Below, piece by piece: positions 24,718 to 34,280 of a stretch of 64,000 nt of DNA (positions are counted from its first letter, which is position 1; each line of letters begins with the position of its first letter). The notes below the pieces were generated by a model. The model had not been told where the DNA came from. It made no database searches and saw only the letters and a program-made list of their open reading frames with translations. Made by a program: the position numbers and the translations under genes. The stretch is from CAMAVH01 sp036500145. Its GTDB lineage: Bacteria; Pseudomonadota; Alphaproteobacteria; SMXQ01. The DNA lies in NCBI GenBank assembly GCA_036500145.1, contig DASYCO010000047.1, positions 1 through 64,000 of the forward strand, in the 5' to 3' direction.

Positions 24718-25785
24718 CTAGGAATTCGGCACCGCGCCGAGAAGGGCGTCGAGTCTGGCCAAGAGCGCAGTCCGGTCGATTTTGCTTGGGTCGGCTTCGC
24801 GCTGCCTTTCGGCCGCGGCGGTCGCGCGCGTCAGGCGGAAGACCGCCCGCTGCGACAGTGGCGCGCAGGCGGCGGCCACGGCGGTCATTTCCGCCATGTC
24901 GCCGTTGCAGTGGAGGACGAGGTCGCAGCCGGCGGCGAGCGCCAGGCGCGTGCGCTCGGCGAAGTCTCCGCTCAGCGCCTTCATCGAGAGGTCGTCGGAA
25001 ATCAGCGGGCCGTCGAAGCCGATCTCGCCGCGGATGATCTCGCGGACGACCTTGGCCGAGAGCGTCGCCGGCGCGTCCGGGTCGATGGCGGTGTAGACGA
25101 CATGCGCCGTCATGGCCCAGCAGGCTTCCTTGGCGAGCGCCTTGAAGGGCGCGAAGTCCGTGGCGCGCAATTCGTCCAGCGAGGCGTCGACCACCGGCAG
25201 CTCGAGATGGCTGTCGGAGCGCGCCCGGCCATGGCCGGGGACATGCTTGACGATGGGCAGCACGCCGCCGGCGCGCAGCCCCTTGCAGACGGCGCGGCCG
25301 AGCTGGGCGACGACGTCGGGCGTCTCGCCGAAGGCGCGGTCGCCGATGATGTCATGGGCGCCGGGCACAGGCACGTCGAGCAGCGGCAGGCAGTCGACGT
25401 CGATGCCGAGATCGTCGAGCTCGGCGGCGATCAGGCGTGCATTGGCCTGCGCCCCCTCTTCCGCCGCCTGGGGATCATGCGCCATCAGCTCGCCGAAGCG
25501 GCGGCCGGCGGGCGCCCCACGCCACTGCGGCGGCTTCAGGCGCTGGACGCGCCCGCCTTCCTGGTCGATCAGCAGCGGCGCGTCGGCGCGGCCGACCGCG
25601 TCGCGCAGCTCGCGCACGAGGGCGCGGACCTGATCCGGCGTCTCGACGTTGCGCGCGAACAGGATGAAGCCGTAGGGATTGGCCTTGCGGAAGAAAGCCC
25701 GCTCCTCCTCGCTCAGCCGCAGTCCGGCGCAGCCGAAGATCGCGGCGAGCGCGTCCCGACTAGCGGACGGCGGGCTAGTGGACAA
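24718..25785 (-). CDS. nagZ: Beta-N-acetylhexosaminidase NagZ
   Basis: NagZ (glycoside hydrolase family 3) removes N-acetylglucosamine from cytoplasmic muropeptides during cell-wall recycling. The 355-residue protein has the family motif KHVPGHGRARSDSHLELP, including the catalytic His of the mobile loop, and a DLSMKAL segment containing the nucleophile Asp. QEGGRVQRLKPP is also conserved. There is no signal peptide, as expected. Its start overlaps the end of the SPOR gene by 11 bases, indicating coupling. Confidence 0.95.
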   Translation of the reverse strand: MSTSPPSASRDALAAIFGCAGLRLSEEERAFFRKANPYGFILFARNVETPDQVRALVRELRDAVGRADAPLLIDQEGGRVQRLKPPQWRGAPAGRRFGELMAHDPQAAEEGAQANARLIAAELDDLGIDVDCLPLLDVPVPGAHDIIGDRAFGETPDVVAQLGRAVCKGLRAGGVLPIVKHVPGHGRARSDSHLELPVVDASLDELRATDFAPFKALAKEACWAMTAHVVYTAIDPDAPATLSAKVVREIIRGEIGFDGPLISDDLSMKALSGDFAERTRLALAAGCDLVLHCNGDMAEMTAVAAACAPLSQRAVFRLTRATAAAERQREADPSKIDRTALLARLDALLGAVPNS

Positions 25786-26668
25786 CGATGCAGCCTACGT
25801 TGCGGGCCTTGAGCTTGGCGCAGAGGTCGGCGGCATCGGCCGCCGGTCCCGCCTGGATGCGGTAGTAGACGCCGCGCGCGCCGAGGTCGGCGGTCACCAC
25901 GTTCATGCTCATGCCGCCGAGCAGGTCCTTGTTGGCGCCTTGCAGACGCGCCCATTCCTTCTGGGCGGCGTCGCTCGTGCGCACGGCGCCGAGCTGAACG
26001 CGGGCGGCGCCGGACGGGATCGGGGCCGACGGCGCGGCCCGGGCGGCCTGCTGCGCCGCGGGCGCGGCGGGCGCCGGCTTGGCCGGCGCAGGCGCGGCCG
26101 GAGCCGAAGCGACCGGCGGGACTGCGGGCGGCGCAACGGGGGCCGGCGTCACCTGATGCTCGCCGAGCGGCGGCGGCTGCAGGTCGGTCGGCGCCTTGGT
26201 CGCCGGGGCGGCGGCCACGGGCGGCACGGTCGCCGTCGGGGCTGTCGTCGTCGGAGCCGGTGTGGGGGCTGGCGCGGCGGGGCGCGCGATCGGCGTCTCG
26301 GCCGGCGGCAGCAGGCGCTCGACCTGCGGCGTCGCCATCTGGCTGCCCGGCGCGATGCGGTCGTAGATCAGCTTGTCCTGGTTCGGCACGTCCATGCCGC
26401 CCGGCTGGTCGGGTCGCACCTTAACGGGCGAGTCCTCGGCCTTCAGCAGCGGCACGACAGCGTCGCTGCCGCCTTCCTTGCCCTGGTTGTAGGCGTGCCA
26501 GACGATGCCGACGAAGCCACCGACGGCGACCAGCACGACAAGGGTGGTGATGAGGCGGCGACGGCCCGGCCGGCGACGGCTTTCGTAGGCGATCGAGCTG
26601 GGCCCGACGCCGCCGGAAGGCCGGTCGAACGTGTCGTCGTCGTAATCGCCGCGATTTCTGTCGGACAT
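25775..26668 (-). CDS. SPOR domain-containing membrane protein
   Basis: The 297-residue protein has a charged N terminus, one membrane helix (about 36-56, LITTLVVLVAVGGFVGIVWH), a long Pro/Ala-rich periplasmic linker and a C-terminal SPOR domain (about 220-297, starting ARVQLGAVRTSDAAQ). SPOR domains bind denuded glycan strands at the division site. It is probably a divisome-associated protein like those at this locus in other alphaproteobacteria. The ATG shares one base with the argS stop (TGATG); an in-frame TTG lies one codon before. Confidence 0.88.
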   Translation of the reverse strand: MSDRNRGDYDDDTFDRPSGGVGPSSIAYESRRRPGRRRLITTLVVLVAVGGFVGIVWHAYNQGKEGGSDAVVPLLKAEDSPVKVRPDQPGGMDVPNQDKLIYDRIAPGSQMATPQVERLLPPAETPIARPAAPAPTPAPTTTAPTATVPPVAAAPATKAPTDLQPPPLGEHQVTPAPVAPPAVPPVASAPAAPAPAKPAPAAPAAQQAARAAPSAPIPSGAARVQLGAVRTSDAAQKEWARLQGANKDLLGGMSMNVVTADLGARGVYYRIQAGPAADAADLCAKLKARNVGCIVVH

Positions 26669-28419
26669 CAACGCATCTCCTCGAGCGGGGCGACACCCAG
26701 CACGTCCAAGCCTGACGCGATCACCGCCGTCACGCCCCGTAGCAGGGCCATGCGCGCCTCGGTGATCCCCCGGTCGCCCGTCACGATGAAGCGGGCGCCG
26801 ATGTCGCTGTTACCTTTGTTCCACAAGCCGTGAAACCCCGCCGCGAGCTCTTGCAGATAGAACGCCACGCGGTGCGGTTCGTGGGCCTCGGCCGCGCTGT
26901 CGACGATGCGCGGCCAGGTGGCCATTAATTTGATCAAAGCGATTTCGTCCGGGTCGGTCAAGCGCGCCAGATCGGCCTTCGCGAGGCTGGCGGCGTCCGT
27001 CGCGATGCCCGGAAAGGCTTCGGCGGCGTTGCGGAAGACCGAATGGGCGCGCGCATGGGCGTATTGCACGTAGAAGACCGGGTTTTCCTTCGACTGCTCG
27101 ACCACTTTGGCGAGGTCGAAGTCGAGCGCCGCGTCGTTCTTGCGGGTTAGCATGATGAAGCGCACCACGTCCTTGCCGACGCGGTCGACGACATCGCGCA
27201 AGGTCACGAAGGTGCCGGCGCGCTTCGACATCTTCACCGGCTCGCCGTTCTCCAGAAGATTGACGAGTTGGCAGATCTTCACGTCGAGCTCGCCCTGCCC
27301 TTCGGTGATCGCCTTGACCGCCGCCTGCATGCGCTTGATGTAGCCGCCGTGGTCGGCGCCCCAGACGTCGATCTGGGTGGCGAAGCCGCGCTGGAACTTG
27401 TCGAAATGGTAGGCGATGTCCGAGGCGAAATAGGTCCAGGAGCCGTCGGACTTCTTCAGCGGCCGGTCGGTGTCGTCGCCATACTGGCTGGAGCGGAACA
27501 GCACCTGCGGGCGCGGCTCCCAGTCGTCGGGCGCCTTGCCCTTGGGCGGCTCCAGCACGCCGGTGTAGATCAGCCCCTTGGCTTCGAGCGCCTTGAAGGC
27601 TTCCTCGACCTTGCCGGCTTCGACCAGGGCCCGTTCGGAGGCGAAGACCGCATGGTTGACGCCGAGGGCCAGCAAGTCCGCCTTGATCAGCTCAAGCATG
27701 GCGGCGATGGCGAAAGCCCGCACGTCGGCCAGCCATTCGGCCTCCGGCGCCTTCGCCAGCTTGTCGCCGTACTTCGCGGCCAAGGCCTTGCCGACCGGCA
27801 CGAGATAGTCGCCGGGATAGAGGCCGGCCGGAATTTCGCCGATGTCCTCGCCGAGCGCCTCGCGGTAGCGCAGGTGGGCGGAACGGGCCAGCACGTCGAC
27901 CTGGGCGCCGGCGTCGTTGATGTAATATTCGCGGGCGACGTCGAAGCCCGCCTTCTCCAGCAAGCGGGCCAGGGCGTCGCCGACGACGGCGCCGCGCGCA
28001 TGGCCGACGTGCATGGGGCCGGTCGGGTTGGCGGAGACATACTCGACGTTGACCTTCTTGCCCTTCTTCGGCGCGCTGGCGAAGCCGGTCCCGGCGGCGA
28101 GGATGCCGGAGAGCTGGCTGCGCCACAGAGACTCGGCGAGCCGCCAATTGAGGAAGCCCGGGCCAGCCACGGTGACGTAAGTTACATCAGGTAACTGCTT
28201 GAGCCGTTCGGCCAGCTTGTCGGCCAAGTCGCGCGGCTTGAGGCCGGCGTCCTTGGCGAGAACCAGTGCGGCGTTGGTCGAGAGGTCGCCATGGCTGGCA
28301 TCGCGCGGCGGTTCCACCGTCACGCGGCCGAAATCGAGGCCGGCCGGCAGCGATCCCGCCGCCACGAGCGCCTCAAATTCTTTCTCAATCTTGCTCTTAA
28401 AGTCTCTGAATATATTCAT
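26668..28419 (-). CDS. argS: Arginyl-tRNA synthetase
   Basis: ArgS charges tRNA-Arg. The 583-residue class I enzyme has the N-terminal Arg-tRNA recognition domain, the HIGH-type motif ANPTGPMHVGHARGAVVGD and the KMSK motif VKMSKRAGTFVTL. The DALR anticodon-binding domain is at the C terminus and ends GVAPLEEMR. It is upstream of, and coupled to, the SPOR gene and lies 33 bp downstream of dgt. Confidence 0.97.
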   Translation of the reverse strand: MNIFRDFKSKIEKEFEALVAAGSLPAGLDFGRVTVEPPRDASHGDLSTNAALVLAKDAGLKPRDLADKLAERLKQLPDVTYVTVAGPGFLNWRLAESLWRSQLSGILAAGTGFASAPKKGKKVNVEYVSANPTGPMHVGHARGAVVGDALARLLEKAGFDVAREYYINDAGAQVDVLARSAHLRYREALGEDIGEIPAGLYPGDYLVPVGKALAAKYGDKLAKAPEAEWLADVRAFAIAAMLELIKADLLALGVNHAVFASERALVEAGKVEEAFKALEAKGLIYTGVLEPPKGKAPDDWEPRPQVLFRSSQYGDDTDRPLKKSDGSWTYFASDIAYHFDKFQRGFATQIDVWGADHGGYIKRMQAAVKAITEGQGELDVKICQLVNLLENGEPVKMSKRAGTFVTLRDVVDRVGKDVVRFIMLTRKNDAALDFDLAKVVEQSKENPVFYVQYAHARAHSVFRNAAEAFPGIATDAASLAKADLARLTDPDEIALIKLMATWPRIVDSAAEAHEPHRVAFYLQELAAGFHGLWNKGNSDIGARFIVTGDRGITEARMALLRGVTAVIASGLDVLGVAPLEEMR

Positions 28420-28452
28420 TTTATTCTTCGCACTTAAACCACTGACTGAAAC

Positions 28453-29664
28453 TTAGAACTGCCGGTCATGCTCGCGCAGCGCATAGCCGTCGGTCATGCC
28501 GGCGATGTAGTCGGCGACCACCCGGGCGGTGCGTGGGGTGCCGGCGCCGTTCGTCCGGACCAGCCATTCGGGCGGCAGGCAGTCGGGCGTCTGGAAATAT
28601 TCGCCGAACAGGTCGCGCACGACGCGCTTGGCCTTCGAGGTCATGCGCGTGACCTTGTAATGGCGATACATCCTCTTGAACAGAAAAGCCTTTAAGGCTT
28701 TGTCGTGCGCCTGCATTTCCTCGGAAAAGGACACCACCGGACGGCCCAGGCGACGGACGTCGTCTGCCGATTTGGGATTGCTGGCGGCCAGGCGCTTGCG
28801 CGTCTCGGTCAGCAGGTCGCCGACCATCAGGCTGATGAGGCGGCGGACGGCCTCGTGGATCAGCCGCGAGCGGTCCAGGCCGGGATAGCGGGCCCAGATC
28901 TCAGCGAAGACAGGCCCGACCAGGGGCACTTCGGCCAGGTCTTCGGGCTGAAACAGGCCGGCGCGCAATCCGTCGTCGATGTCATGATTGTTATAGGCAA
29001 TATCATCAGATAAAGCAGCGACTTGAGCCTCGCAGCTCGCGTAGGTCGTCAACTCTAGGTCGAATTCCTGATTGAATTCCTGAATTGGAATCGGCAGGAG
29101 ATTGAAATCTTTAGATTTACTGCCGCTCAGTAACGGGCCGTTGTGCTTGACGACGCCTTCCAGAGTTTCCCAGGTCAGGTTCAGCCCGTCAAAGGCGGCG
29201 TAGCGCTGTTCCAGCTTGGTCAGGATGCGCAGGGTCTGGGCGTTGTGGTCGAAGCCGCCGAACTCCTTCATGCAGCCGTGCAGCGCTTCTTCGCCGGCAT
29301 GGCCGAAGGGCGTGTGGCCCAGGTCATGGGCGAGAGCCAGGGCTTCGGCCAGATCTTCGTTGAGGCCGAGCTGGCGGCTGATGGTGCGGGCGATCTGCGA
29401 GACTTCCAGGCTGTGGGTCAGCCGGGTCCGGTAATGGTCGCCTTCGTGATAGACGAAAACCTGGGTTTTATGTTTCAGGCGACGGAACGCCGTCGAATGG
29501 ATGACCCGGTCGCGGTCGCGCTGGAACGGCGAGCGGTCGGCTGCCTCCTCCTCGGCATAGAGGCGGCCACGGCTCTCCCATGGCTTGCATGCGTAAGGCG
29601 CAAGGCCCCGAGGTTCGGGCGGAGGGATCGGACCGGCTGGGGCCGGACGAAGCGGCTGCGTCAT
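28453..29664 (-). CDS. dgt: Deoxyguanosinetriphosphate triphosphohydrolase-like protein
   Basis: HD-domain enzymes of this family split dNTPs into deoxynucleoside and triphosphate. The 403-residue protein has HSLEVSQIARTISRQLGLN, AHDLGHTPFGHAGE (the HD metal site) and DIAYNNHDIDDGL, which complete the metal-binding and substrate pocket. Length matches the type-2 dGTPase-like group. It is divergent from erpA with 122 bp between the start codons, and is the first gene of the dgt-argS-SPOR-nagZ run. Confidence 0.94.
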   Translation of the reverse strand: MTQPLRPAPAGPIPPPEPRGLAPYACKPWESRGRLYAEEEAADRSPFQRDRDRVIHSTAFRRLKHKTQVFVYHEGDHYRTRLTHSLEVSQIARTISRQLGLNEDLAEALALAHDLGHTPFGHAGEEALHGCMKEFGGFDHNAQTLRILTKLEQRYAAFDGLNLTWETLEGVVKHNGPLLSGSKSKDFNLLPIPIQEFNQEFDLELTTYASCEAQVAALSDDIAYNNHDIDDGLRAGLFQPEDLAEVPLVGPVFAEIWARYPGLDRSRLIHEAVRRLISLMVGDLLTETRKRLAASNPKSADDVRRLGRPVVSFSEEMQAHDKALKAFLFKRMYRHYKVTRMTSKAKRVVRDLFGEYFQTPDCLPPEWLVRTNGAGTPRTARVVADYIAGMTDGYALREHDRQF

Positions 29665-29786
29665 GGCGCGGACCCTACACCGAAGCGGCGATCTTTCCCA
29701 GGCGAAGCCGTGAACTTTCCCGTCATTTCCGTCAGTTACCCACAGGTGGGCTTGGCAGGCGGCGGTCCAGAGATTACATAGAGCTC

Positions 29787-30122
29787 ATGTCCAACGCCGT
29801 ACTCATCGTCACCCCCAGCGCCGCCAAGCGCATCCTGGAACTGGCCGCCGAAGAGGCGCAGCCGGGTCTTATGCTGCGCATCGCCGTCTCGGGCGGCGGC
29901 TGTTCCGGCTACCAGTACGGCTTCACCCTGGACGACGCCGTGAACCCCGACGACAAGACCTTCGAGGCCGACGGGGCCAAGGTCGTGATCGACGAGACCT
30001 CGCTCGACCTAATGGGCGGGGCGCAGATCGACTTCGTCGATGAACTCGTGGGCGCCAGCTTCACCATCAGCAATCCGAACGCCACGGCCTCCTGCGGCTG
30101 CGGAAACTCGTTCGCGCTCTAA
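29787..30122 (+). CDS. erpA: Iron-sulfur cluster insertion protein (ErpA/IscA family)
   Basis: The 111-residue A-type carrier delivers Fe-S clusters to apoproteins. All three conserved cysteines are present, in SGGGCSGYQYGF and near the end in SCGCGNSFAL. The long upstream in-frame extension lacks similarity to the family; ATG 29787 gives the usual length and start MSNAVLIVTPSAAKRI. It is divergent from dgt and converges on the dioxygenase gene. Confidence 0.94.
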   Translation: MSNAVLIVTPSAAKRILELAAEEAQPGLMLRIAVSGGGCSGYQYGFTLDDAVNPDDKTFEADGAKVVIDETSLDLMGGAQIDFVDELVGASFTISNPNATASCGCGNSFAL

Positions 30123-30148
30123 AAAGGGCCTGGGCCGCGTAAAGCGCC

Positions 30149-30943
30149 CTACCCGACCTTCACCGACAACATGCTGATCGTGCCGAGGTCGATCCCGTCG
30201 ATCGGGAAGACCGTCGGCTCGTCCGCCTGTCGGGCGCCGAGGACGTAGAGCAGCGGCAGGTAATGTTCCGGCGTCGGCACCGACAGTCGGGCGTCCTCGC
30301 CGAGCTTCTCGTAATCGATGACGGTCGCGTCGTCGCCTTGGGCGATGGCCATCCTGATCCGATCGTTGAAACGGGTCGCCCAGTCAGGCGCGGCGCCACC
30401 TCCCGCTTCCATCATGGCCGTGCGGTCGATCAGTCGCAGGTTGTGCACGACGTCGCCGCTGCCCAGGATCAGCACGCCCTCGTCGCGCAAAGGCGCGAGG
30501 CGCTTGCCGACGTCGTAATGCCAGGCCGCCGGCCGGCTGCGGTCGATGCTGAGCTGCACCACCGGCACGTTGGCTTCGGGAAAGAGATGCGCCAGCACCG
30601 ACCAGGTGCCGTGATCGAGGCCCCAGCCCTGGTCGAGCGCCACGTCCATCGGCGCCAGCAGCTTCTGCACCTCGGCGGCGAGGCCCGGATCGCCTTCCGC
30701 CGGATAGCGGTAGTCGAACAGCGCCTGCGGGAATCCGCCGAAGTCGTGGATGGTCTTAGGGATGGACATGGCGGTGACCGCCGTGCCGTGGATGTACCAA
30801 TGGGCCGAAACGGCGAGGATCGCGCGCGGCTTTTTCGCGCTGAAAGCCTGGCCGAGCGCCGCCCAGCCCTGGGTGTAGGCGTTGTCCTGAAGGGTGTTCA
30901 TCGGGCTGCCGTGGCCGATGAAGAAAGCCGGGGTGCGCGCCAT
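30149..30943 (-). CDS. DODA-type extradiol ring-cleavage dioxygenase (YgiD-like)
   Basis: The 264-residue protein belongs to the LigB-like/4,5-DOPA dioxygenase group. Metal ligands are expected in FIGHGSPMN, VSAHWYIHG and LGSGDVVHNL; WGLDHGTWSVLAHLFPE is also conserved. The natural substrate is unknown; some relatives cleave catechols such as DOPA. ATG 30943 (MARTPAFFIGHGSP) was preferred over an upstream start that would add 25 unrelated residues. It lies 55 bp downstream of the antiporter gene on the same strand and may be co-transcribed. Confidence 0.9.
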   Translation of the reverse strand: MARTPAFFIGHGSPMNTLQDNAYTQGWAALGQAFSAKKPRAILAVSAHWYIHGTAVTAMSIPKTIHDFGGFPQALFDYRYPAEGDPGLAAEVQKLLAPMDVALDQGWGLDHGTWSVLAHLFPEANVPVVQLSIDRSRPAAWHYDVGKRLAPLRDEGVLILGSGDVVHNLRLIDRTAMMEAGGGAAPDWATRFNDRIRMAIAQGDDATVIDYEKLGEDARLSVPTPEHYLPLLYVLGARQADEPTVFPIDGIDLGTISMLSVKVG

Positions 30944-30998
30944 GACGTCTCTCTCCGTCTGCTGGCGCCGTCCTGGCGCCGATCCCTGGAAAATGGTG

Positions 30999-32642
30999 TC
31001 AGATCTGGGCGATTCCAATCATGGCGCGAGCCACTTCGCTTTCGGCCATGACAACGTGGCTGGCGCCGAGCTCGCGCAGGCGTGCCGTCTCCTCGTCGGA
31101 ATGGCTGCGCGCGAGAATCTCGATCTGCGGATTGGCGGCGCGCAGCTGCTCGACCACCTGCCCCGACTCGAAGGCATTGGGAATGGCGACGAAGATGCGG
31201 CGCGCGCCGGCCATGTTGGCGAGGTGGCGGATGTCGTCCTTCACGGCGTTGCCGGTGATCGCCTCGACGCCGAGGGCGCGCAGCTTGGCCGCCCGCTCGT
31301 CGTTCTCCTCGACCACGAGGAACGGCAGGCCACGGTCGCGCAAGGCCAGTACGATCAGGCTGCCGACGCGGCCATGGCCGATCACCACCGAATGGTCGTA
31401 GAGCCCGGTCGCCTGCGGCGTCTCCTCGACCGGCGTCGGCGCCGAGGCGCTTTCCGCCTGCAGCTTCGGCAGCAGCTTGTCGATCAGCAGGAAGAACAGC
31501 GGATTGAGCAGAATCGAGAACAGTGCGCCGGCGAGGATCAGGTCGCGGGCGCGCTCCGGCATCAGGCCGAGGCCGACGCCGAGCCCGGCCAGGATGAAGG
31601 AGAACTCGCCGATCTGCGCTAGGCTGGCGGAGATCACCAGGGCCGTGCGCGTCGGGTGGCCAAAGGCCTTGACGATGGCGTAGGCCGCCAGCGACTTGCC
31701 GATCATGATGATGAAGACGGTCGCCAGCACGGCCCAGGCGTCGTCGACCAGGATGGCCGGGCTGAACAGCATGCCGATGGAGACGAAGAACAGCACGGCG
31801 AAGGCGTCGCGCAGCGGCAAGGTCTCGGCGGCCGCTTCGTGGCTCAGCTCCGATTCGCTCAGCATCATGCCGGCGAAGAAGGCGCCGAGGGCGAAGGAGA
31901 CGTCGAACAGCTGCGCCGCGCCGAAGGCCACCCCCAAGGCAATCGCCAGCACGGCGAGGCGGAACAGCTCGCGCGAGCCCGTGTAGGCGATCTGGTGCAG
32001 CAACCAGGGAATCGCCTTGCGCCCGACGATCAGCATGACGGCGACGAAGGCGATGACCTTGCCGATGGTGATCGCCAGGGTCAGCAGCAGGCTCTCGGTC
32101 GTCGCGCCGCCGCCTTTGGTGAATTCGGCTAAGGCCGGCAGCAGCACGAGGGCCAGCACCATGGCCAGGTCCTCGACGATGAGCCAGCCGACGGCGATCT
32201 GGCCGCGCTTGGTTTCCAGCAGGCGCTTTTCCTCCAGCGCCCGCAGCAGCACCACGGTGCTGGCGACCGAGAGCGCCAGGCCGAAGACGATGCCGGCCGG
32301 CACGCCCCAGCCGATCAGCAGCGCCAGGCCGACGCCGAGCGCCGTGGCGATGCCGATCTGCACGATGGCGCCGGGAATGGCGATGGCTTTGACCGCCAGC
32401 AGGTCCTTGGGCGAGAAATGCAGGCCGACGCCGAACATCAGCAGGATGACGCCGATTTCGGCTAGCTCGAGCGCCAGGGACTGGTCGGCGACGAAGCCCG
32501 GCGTGTGCGGGCCGACGATCACGCCGGCCAGGATGTAGCCGACCAGAGGGGAGATGCGGAGACGGTTGGCGATGGCACCGAGGATGAACGCCAGGACGAG
32601 GCCGATGACGATGGTCGCGACGAGCGGCGAGTGATGCGGCAT
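30999..32642 (-). CDS. KefB/YbaL-type monovalent cation:proton antiporter
   Basis: From ATG 32642 the protein has 547 residues: a CPA2-type membrane domain of about 12 helices (to about 390) and a C-terminal RCK/TrkA-N domain (about 415-547). The NAD-binding motif in the latter is IGHGRVGSLIVL. Characteristic segments include RISPLVGYILAGVIVGPHTPG, shown here as SPLVGYILAGVIVGPHTPG, and LFFVSIGMLFSP. It probably exchanges K+ or Na+ for H+ under control of the nucleotide-binding domain. An upstream in-frame ATG (32741) would add 33 basic residues and is unlikely. Confidence 0.9.
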   Translation of the reverse strand: MPHHSPLVATIVIGLVLAFILGAIANRLRISPLVGYILAGVIVGPHTPGFVADQSLALELAEIGVILLMFGVGLHFSPKDLLAVKAIAIPGAIVQIGIATALGVGLALLIGWGVPAGIVFGLALSVASTVVLLRALEEKRLLETKRGQIAVGWLIVEDLAMVLALVLLPALAEFTKGGGATTESLLLTLAITIGKVIAFVAVMLIVGRKAIPWLLHQIAYTGSRELFRLAVLAIALGVAFGAAQLFDVSFALGAFFAGMMLSESELSHEAAAETLPLRDAFAVLFFVSIGMLFSPAILVDDAWAVLATVFIIMIGKSLAAYAIVKAFGHPTRTALVISASLAQIGEFSFILAGLGVGLGLMPERARDLILAGALFSILLNPLFFLLIDKLLPKLQAESASAPTPVEETPQATGLYDHSVVIGHGRVGSLIVLALRDRGLPFLVVEENDERAAKLRALGVEAITGNAVKDDIRHLANMAGARRIFVAIPNAFESGQVVEQLRAANPQIEILARSHSDEETARLRELGASHVVMAESEVARAMIGIAQI

Positions 32643-32848
32643 CTGCGGGTCGGCCCTCTTCGTGCGTTGGACGGGTCGTCTCCCACCCTTTTTATGGACC
32701 GGGCGGCGTCGCGGCAACCCACAATGACGGCGGCAAGGCATTTCGCCCCGTGCTGCACCGCATCACGGCCGCGCATCGCCGCTGACCGGCCCTCCGCGAT
32801 ATGCTAGGAAACCCAAGTTCTGTAGCCTCTCAGCCGTCCGGAGCCGCC

Positions 32849-33658
32849 GTGGTCAAAATCGCAACCTGGAACGTCAATTCGGTCAAAGCGCGCCTGCCCA
32901 ACGTGCTCGCCTGGCTCAAGGAAGCCGAGCCCGACGTGGTGCTGTTCCAGGAAATCAAATGCATGGACGACGGCTTCCCGCGCATGGAGTTCGAGGACCT
33001 CGGCTACAACGTCGCCGTCCACGGCCAGAAGACCTACAACGGCGTCGCCATCCTCTCGAAGAGCCCGCTCGACGACGTGCGGCGCGGCCTGCCCCACCTT
33101 GAAGAGAACGGCGTCGACGAACATGCGCGCTACGTCGAGGCCGTCACCGGCTTCGGCGACCTCGTCATCCGCGTCGCCTCGATCTATCTGCCGAACGGCA
33201 ACCCGTCGGGCAAGCCGCCGGAGGTCACCGAGAAATACGCCTACAAGCTGAAGTGGCTCGACCGCCTGAAGGCCCATGCCAAGGAGCTGCTGAAGCTCGA
33301 AGAGCCCATCGTGCTCGGCGGCGACTACAACGTCATCCCGACCGACGACGACGTCTACGATCCGGACGCCTGGCGCGAGGACGCGCTCTTCCGCATGGAG
33401 ACGCGCGAGAAGTTCCGCGCCCTGCAGAACCTCGGCCTGACCGACGCCTTCAAGGCGCTGCATCCGGTGCAGACCCACTGCTACACCTTCTGGGACTACC
33501 AGGCCGGCGCCTGGCAGAAGGACAACGGCATCCGCATCGATCATCTGCTGCTGTCGCCGCAGGCTGCCGACCGCCTGGCCGCCTGCGAGATCGACCGCAA
33601 GCCGCGCGGCCAGGAGAAGGCCTCCGACCACACGCCGATCTGGTGCGAGTTGAAGTAG
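32849..33658 (+). CDS. xthA: Exodeoxyribonuclease III
   Basis: This 269-residue AP endonuclease/exonuclease acts in base-excision repair. Motifs are ATWNVNSVKARLPNVLAWL, FQEIKCMD (metal-binding Glu), GGDYNVIPTDDDVYDP and the C-terminal SDHTPIW with the catalytic His. The start was placed at GTG 32849, which follows GGAG with good spacing; the in-frame ATG at 32801 would add 16 residues not seen in the family. It converges on the OsmC gene. Confidence 0.93.
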   Translation: MVKIATWNVNSVKARLPNVLAWLKEAEPDVVLFQEIKCMDDGFPRMEFEDLGYNVAVHGQKTYNGVAILSKSPLDDVRRGLPHLEENGVDEHARYVEAVTGFGDLVIRVASIYLPNGNPSGKPPEVTEKYAYKLKWLDRLKAHAKELLKLEEPIVLGGDYNVIPTDDDVYDPDAWREDALFRMETREKFRALQNLGLTDAFKALHPVQTHCYTFWDYQAGAWQKDNGIRIDHLLLSPQAADRLAACEIDRKPRGQEKASDHTPIWCELK

Positions 33659-33662
33659 CGGC

Positions 33663-34160
33663 TCAGGCCGTCGCCGAAGCGGCGCGCAGCGTCGGCTCAT
33701 GCTCGACGGGGAAGTTCACGGAATTGGCGATGAAGCAGGCGTCGTGGGCGGCGGCATGCAGCGCCCTCGCCTGCTCAAGCATGGCGGCATCGGCGATGAC
33801 GACTTCGGGCCTTAGCTGCACCGAGACGAAGCGCATCTTGCGATCCTTTATGGCCATGACGCCCTCGGCTTCGTCGCGGTAGGAGACGACGCCGATGCCG
33901 GCCAGCGCGCATTGGGCGAGATAGCTCAGCGCATGGCAGGCGGAGAGCGCCGCCACCAGCATGTCTTCCGGATTGTAGAGCTTGGGATCGCCGCGATAGA
34001 CCTCGGCCGCCGAGCCGGTCAGCGCCGGCTTGCCGGGAATCTCGACGCGGTATTCGCGCGAATAGCTTTCGTAGCTGGCGCGAGGGCCCTCAGCCGCGAC
34101 GACGAGTGGCGCGCCGGTCCATGTCAGCGTCGCGACGAAGCGATGTTCGCGGGTGGACAT
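33663..34160 (-). CDS. OsmC family peroxide-detoxifying protein
   Basis: OsmC/Ohr proteins reduce organic peroxides with a pair of cysteines. The 165-residue product has both: Cys in LVAALSACHALSYL and Cys in AAHDACFIANSVNFPVE. PKLYNPEDMLVAALS is the family pattern. The start at Met 34160 (MSTREHRFVATLTWTG) is preferred; the eight extra upstream codons would run into the palindromic repeat at 34179. It faces xthA tail to tail. Confidence 0.9.
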   Translation of the reverse strand: MSTREHRFVATLTWTGAPLVVAAEGPRASYESYSREYRVEIPGKPALTGSAAEVYRGDPKLYNPEDMLVAALSACHALSYLAQCALAGIGVVSYRDEAEGVMAIKDRKMRFVSVQLRPEVVIADAAMLEQARALHAAAHDACFIANSVNFPVEHEPTLRAASATA

Positions 34161-34178
34161 GCCTCCAACCTCTCCATT

Positions 34179-34263
34179 CGTCATCCCCGGGCTTGACCCG
34201 AGGATCCATTGATCCGCCGCCGGAGCGCCTACCCTGGACCTCGGGTCAAGCCCGAGCGTGACG
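34179..34263. repeat. Long imperfect inverted repeat (REP/RPE-like intergenic element)
   Basis: The left arm reads CGTCATCCCCGGGCTTGACC and continues to CGAGGATCC. The right arm, read on the minus strand, begins CGTCACGCTCGGGCTTGACC and continues to CGAGGTCC. Nearly 30 bases pair with few mismatches around a GC-rich loop. The sequence CGGGCTTGACCCGAGGATCC is typical of dispersed palindromic repeats in many alphaproteobacteria. It lies between ilvD and the OsmC gene. Confidence 0.75.
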
Positions 34264-34280
34264 GAGAAAAGCGTGGCCTG

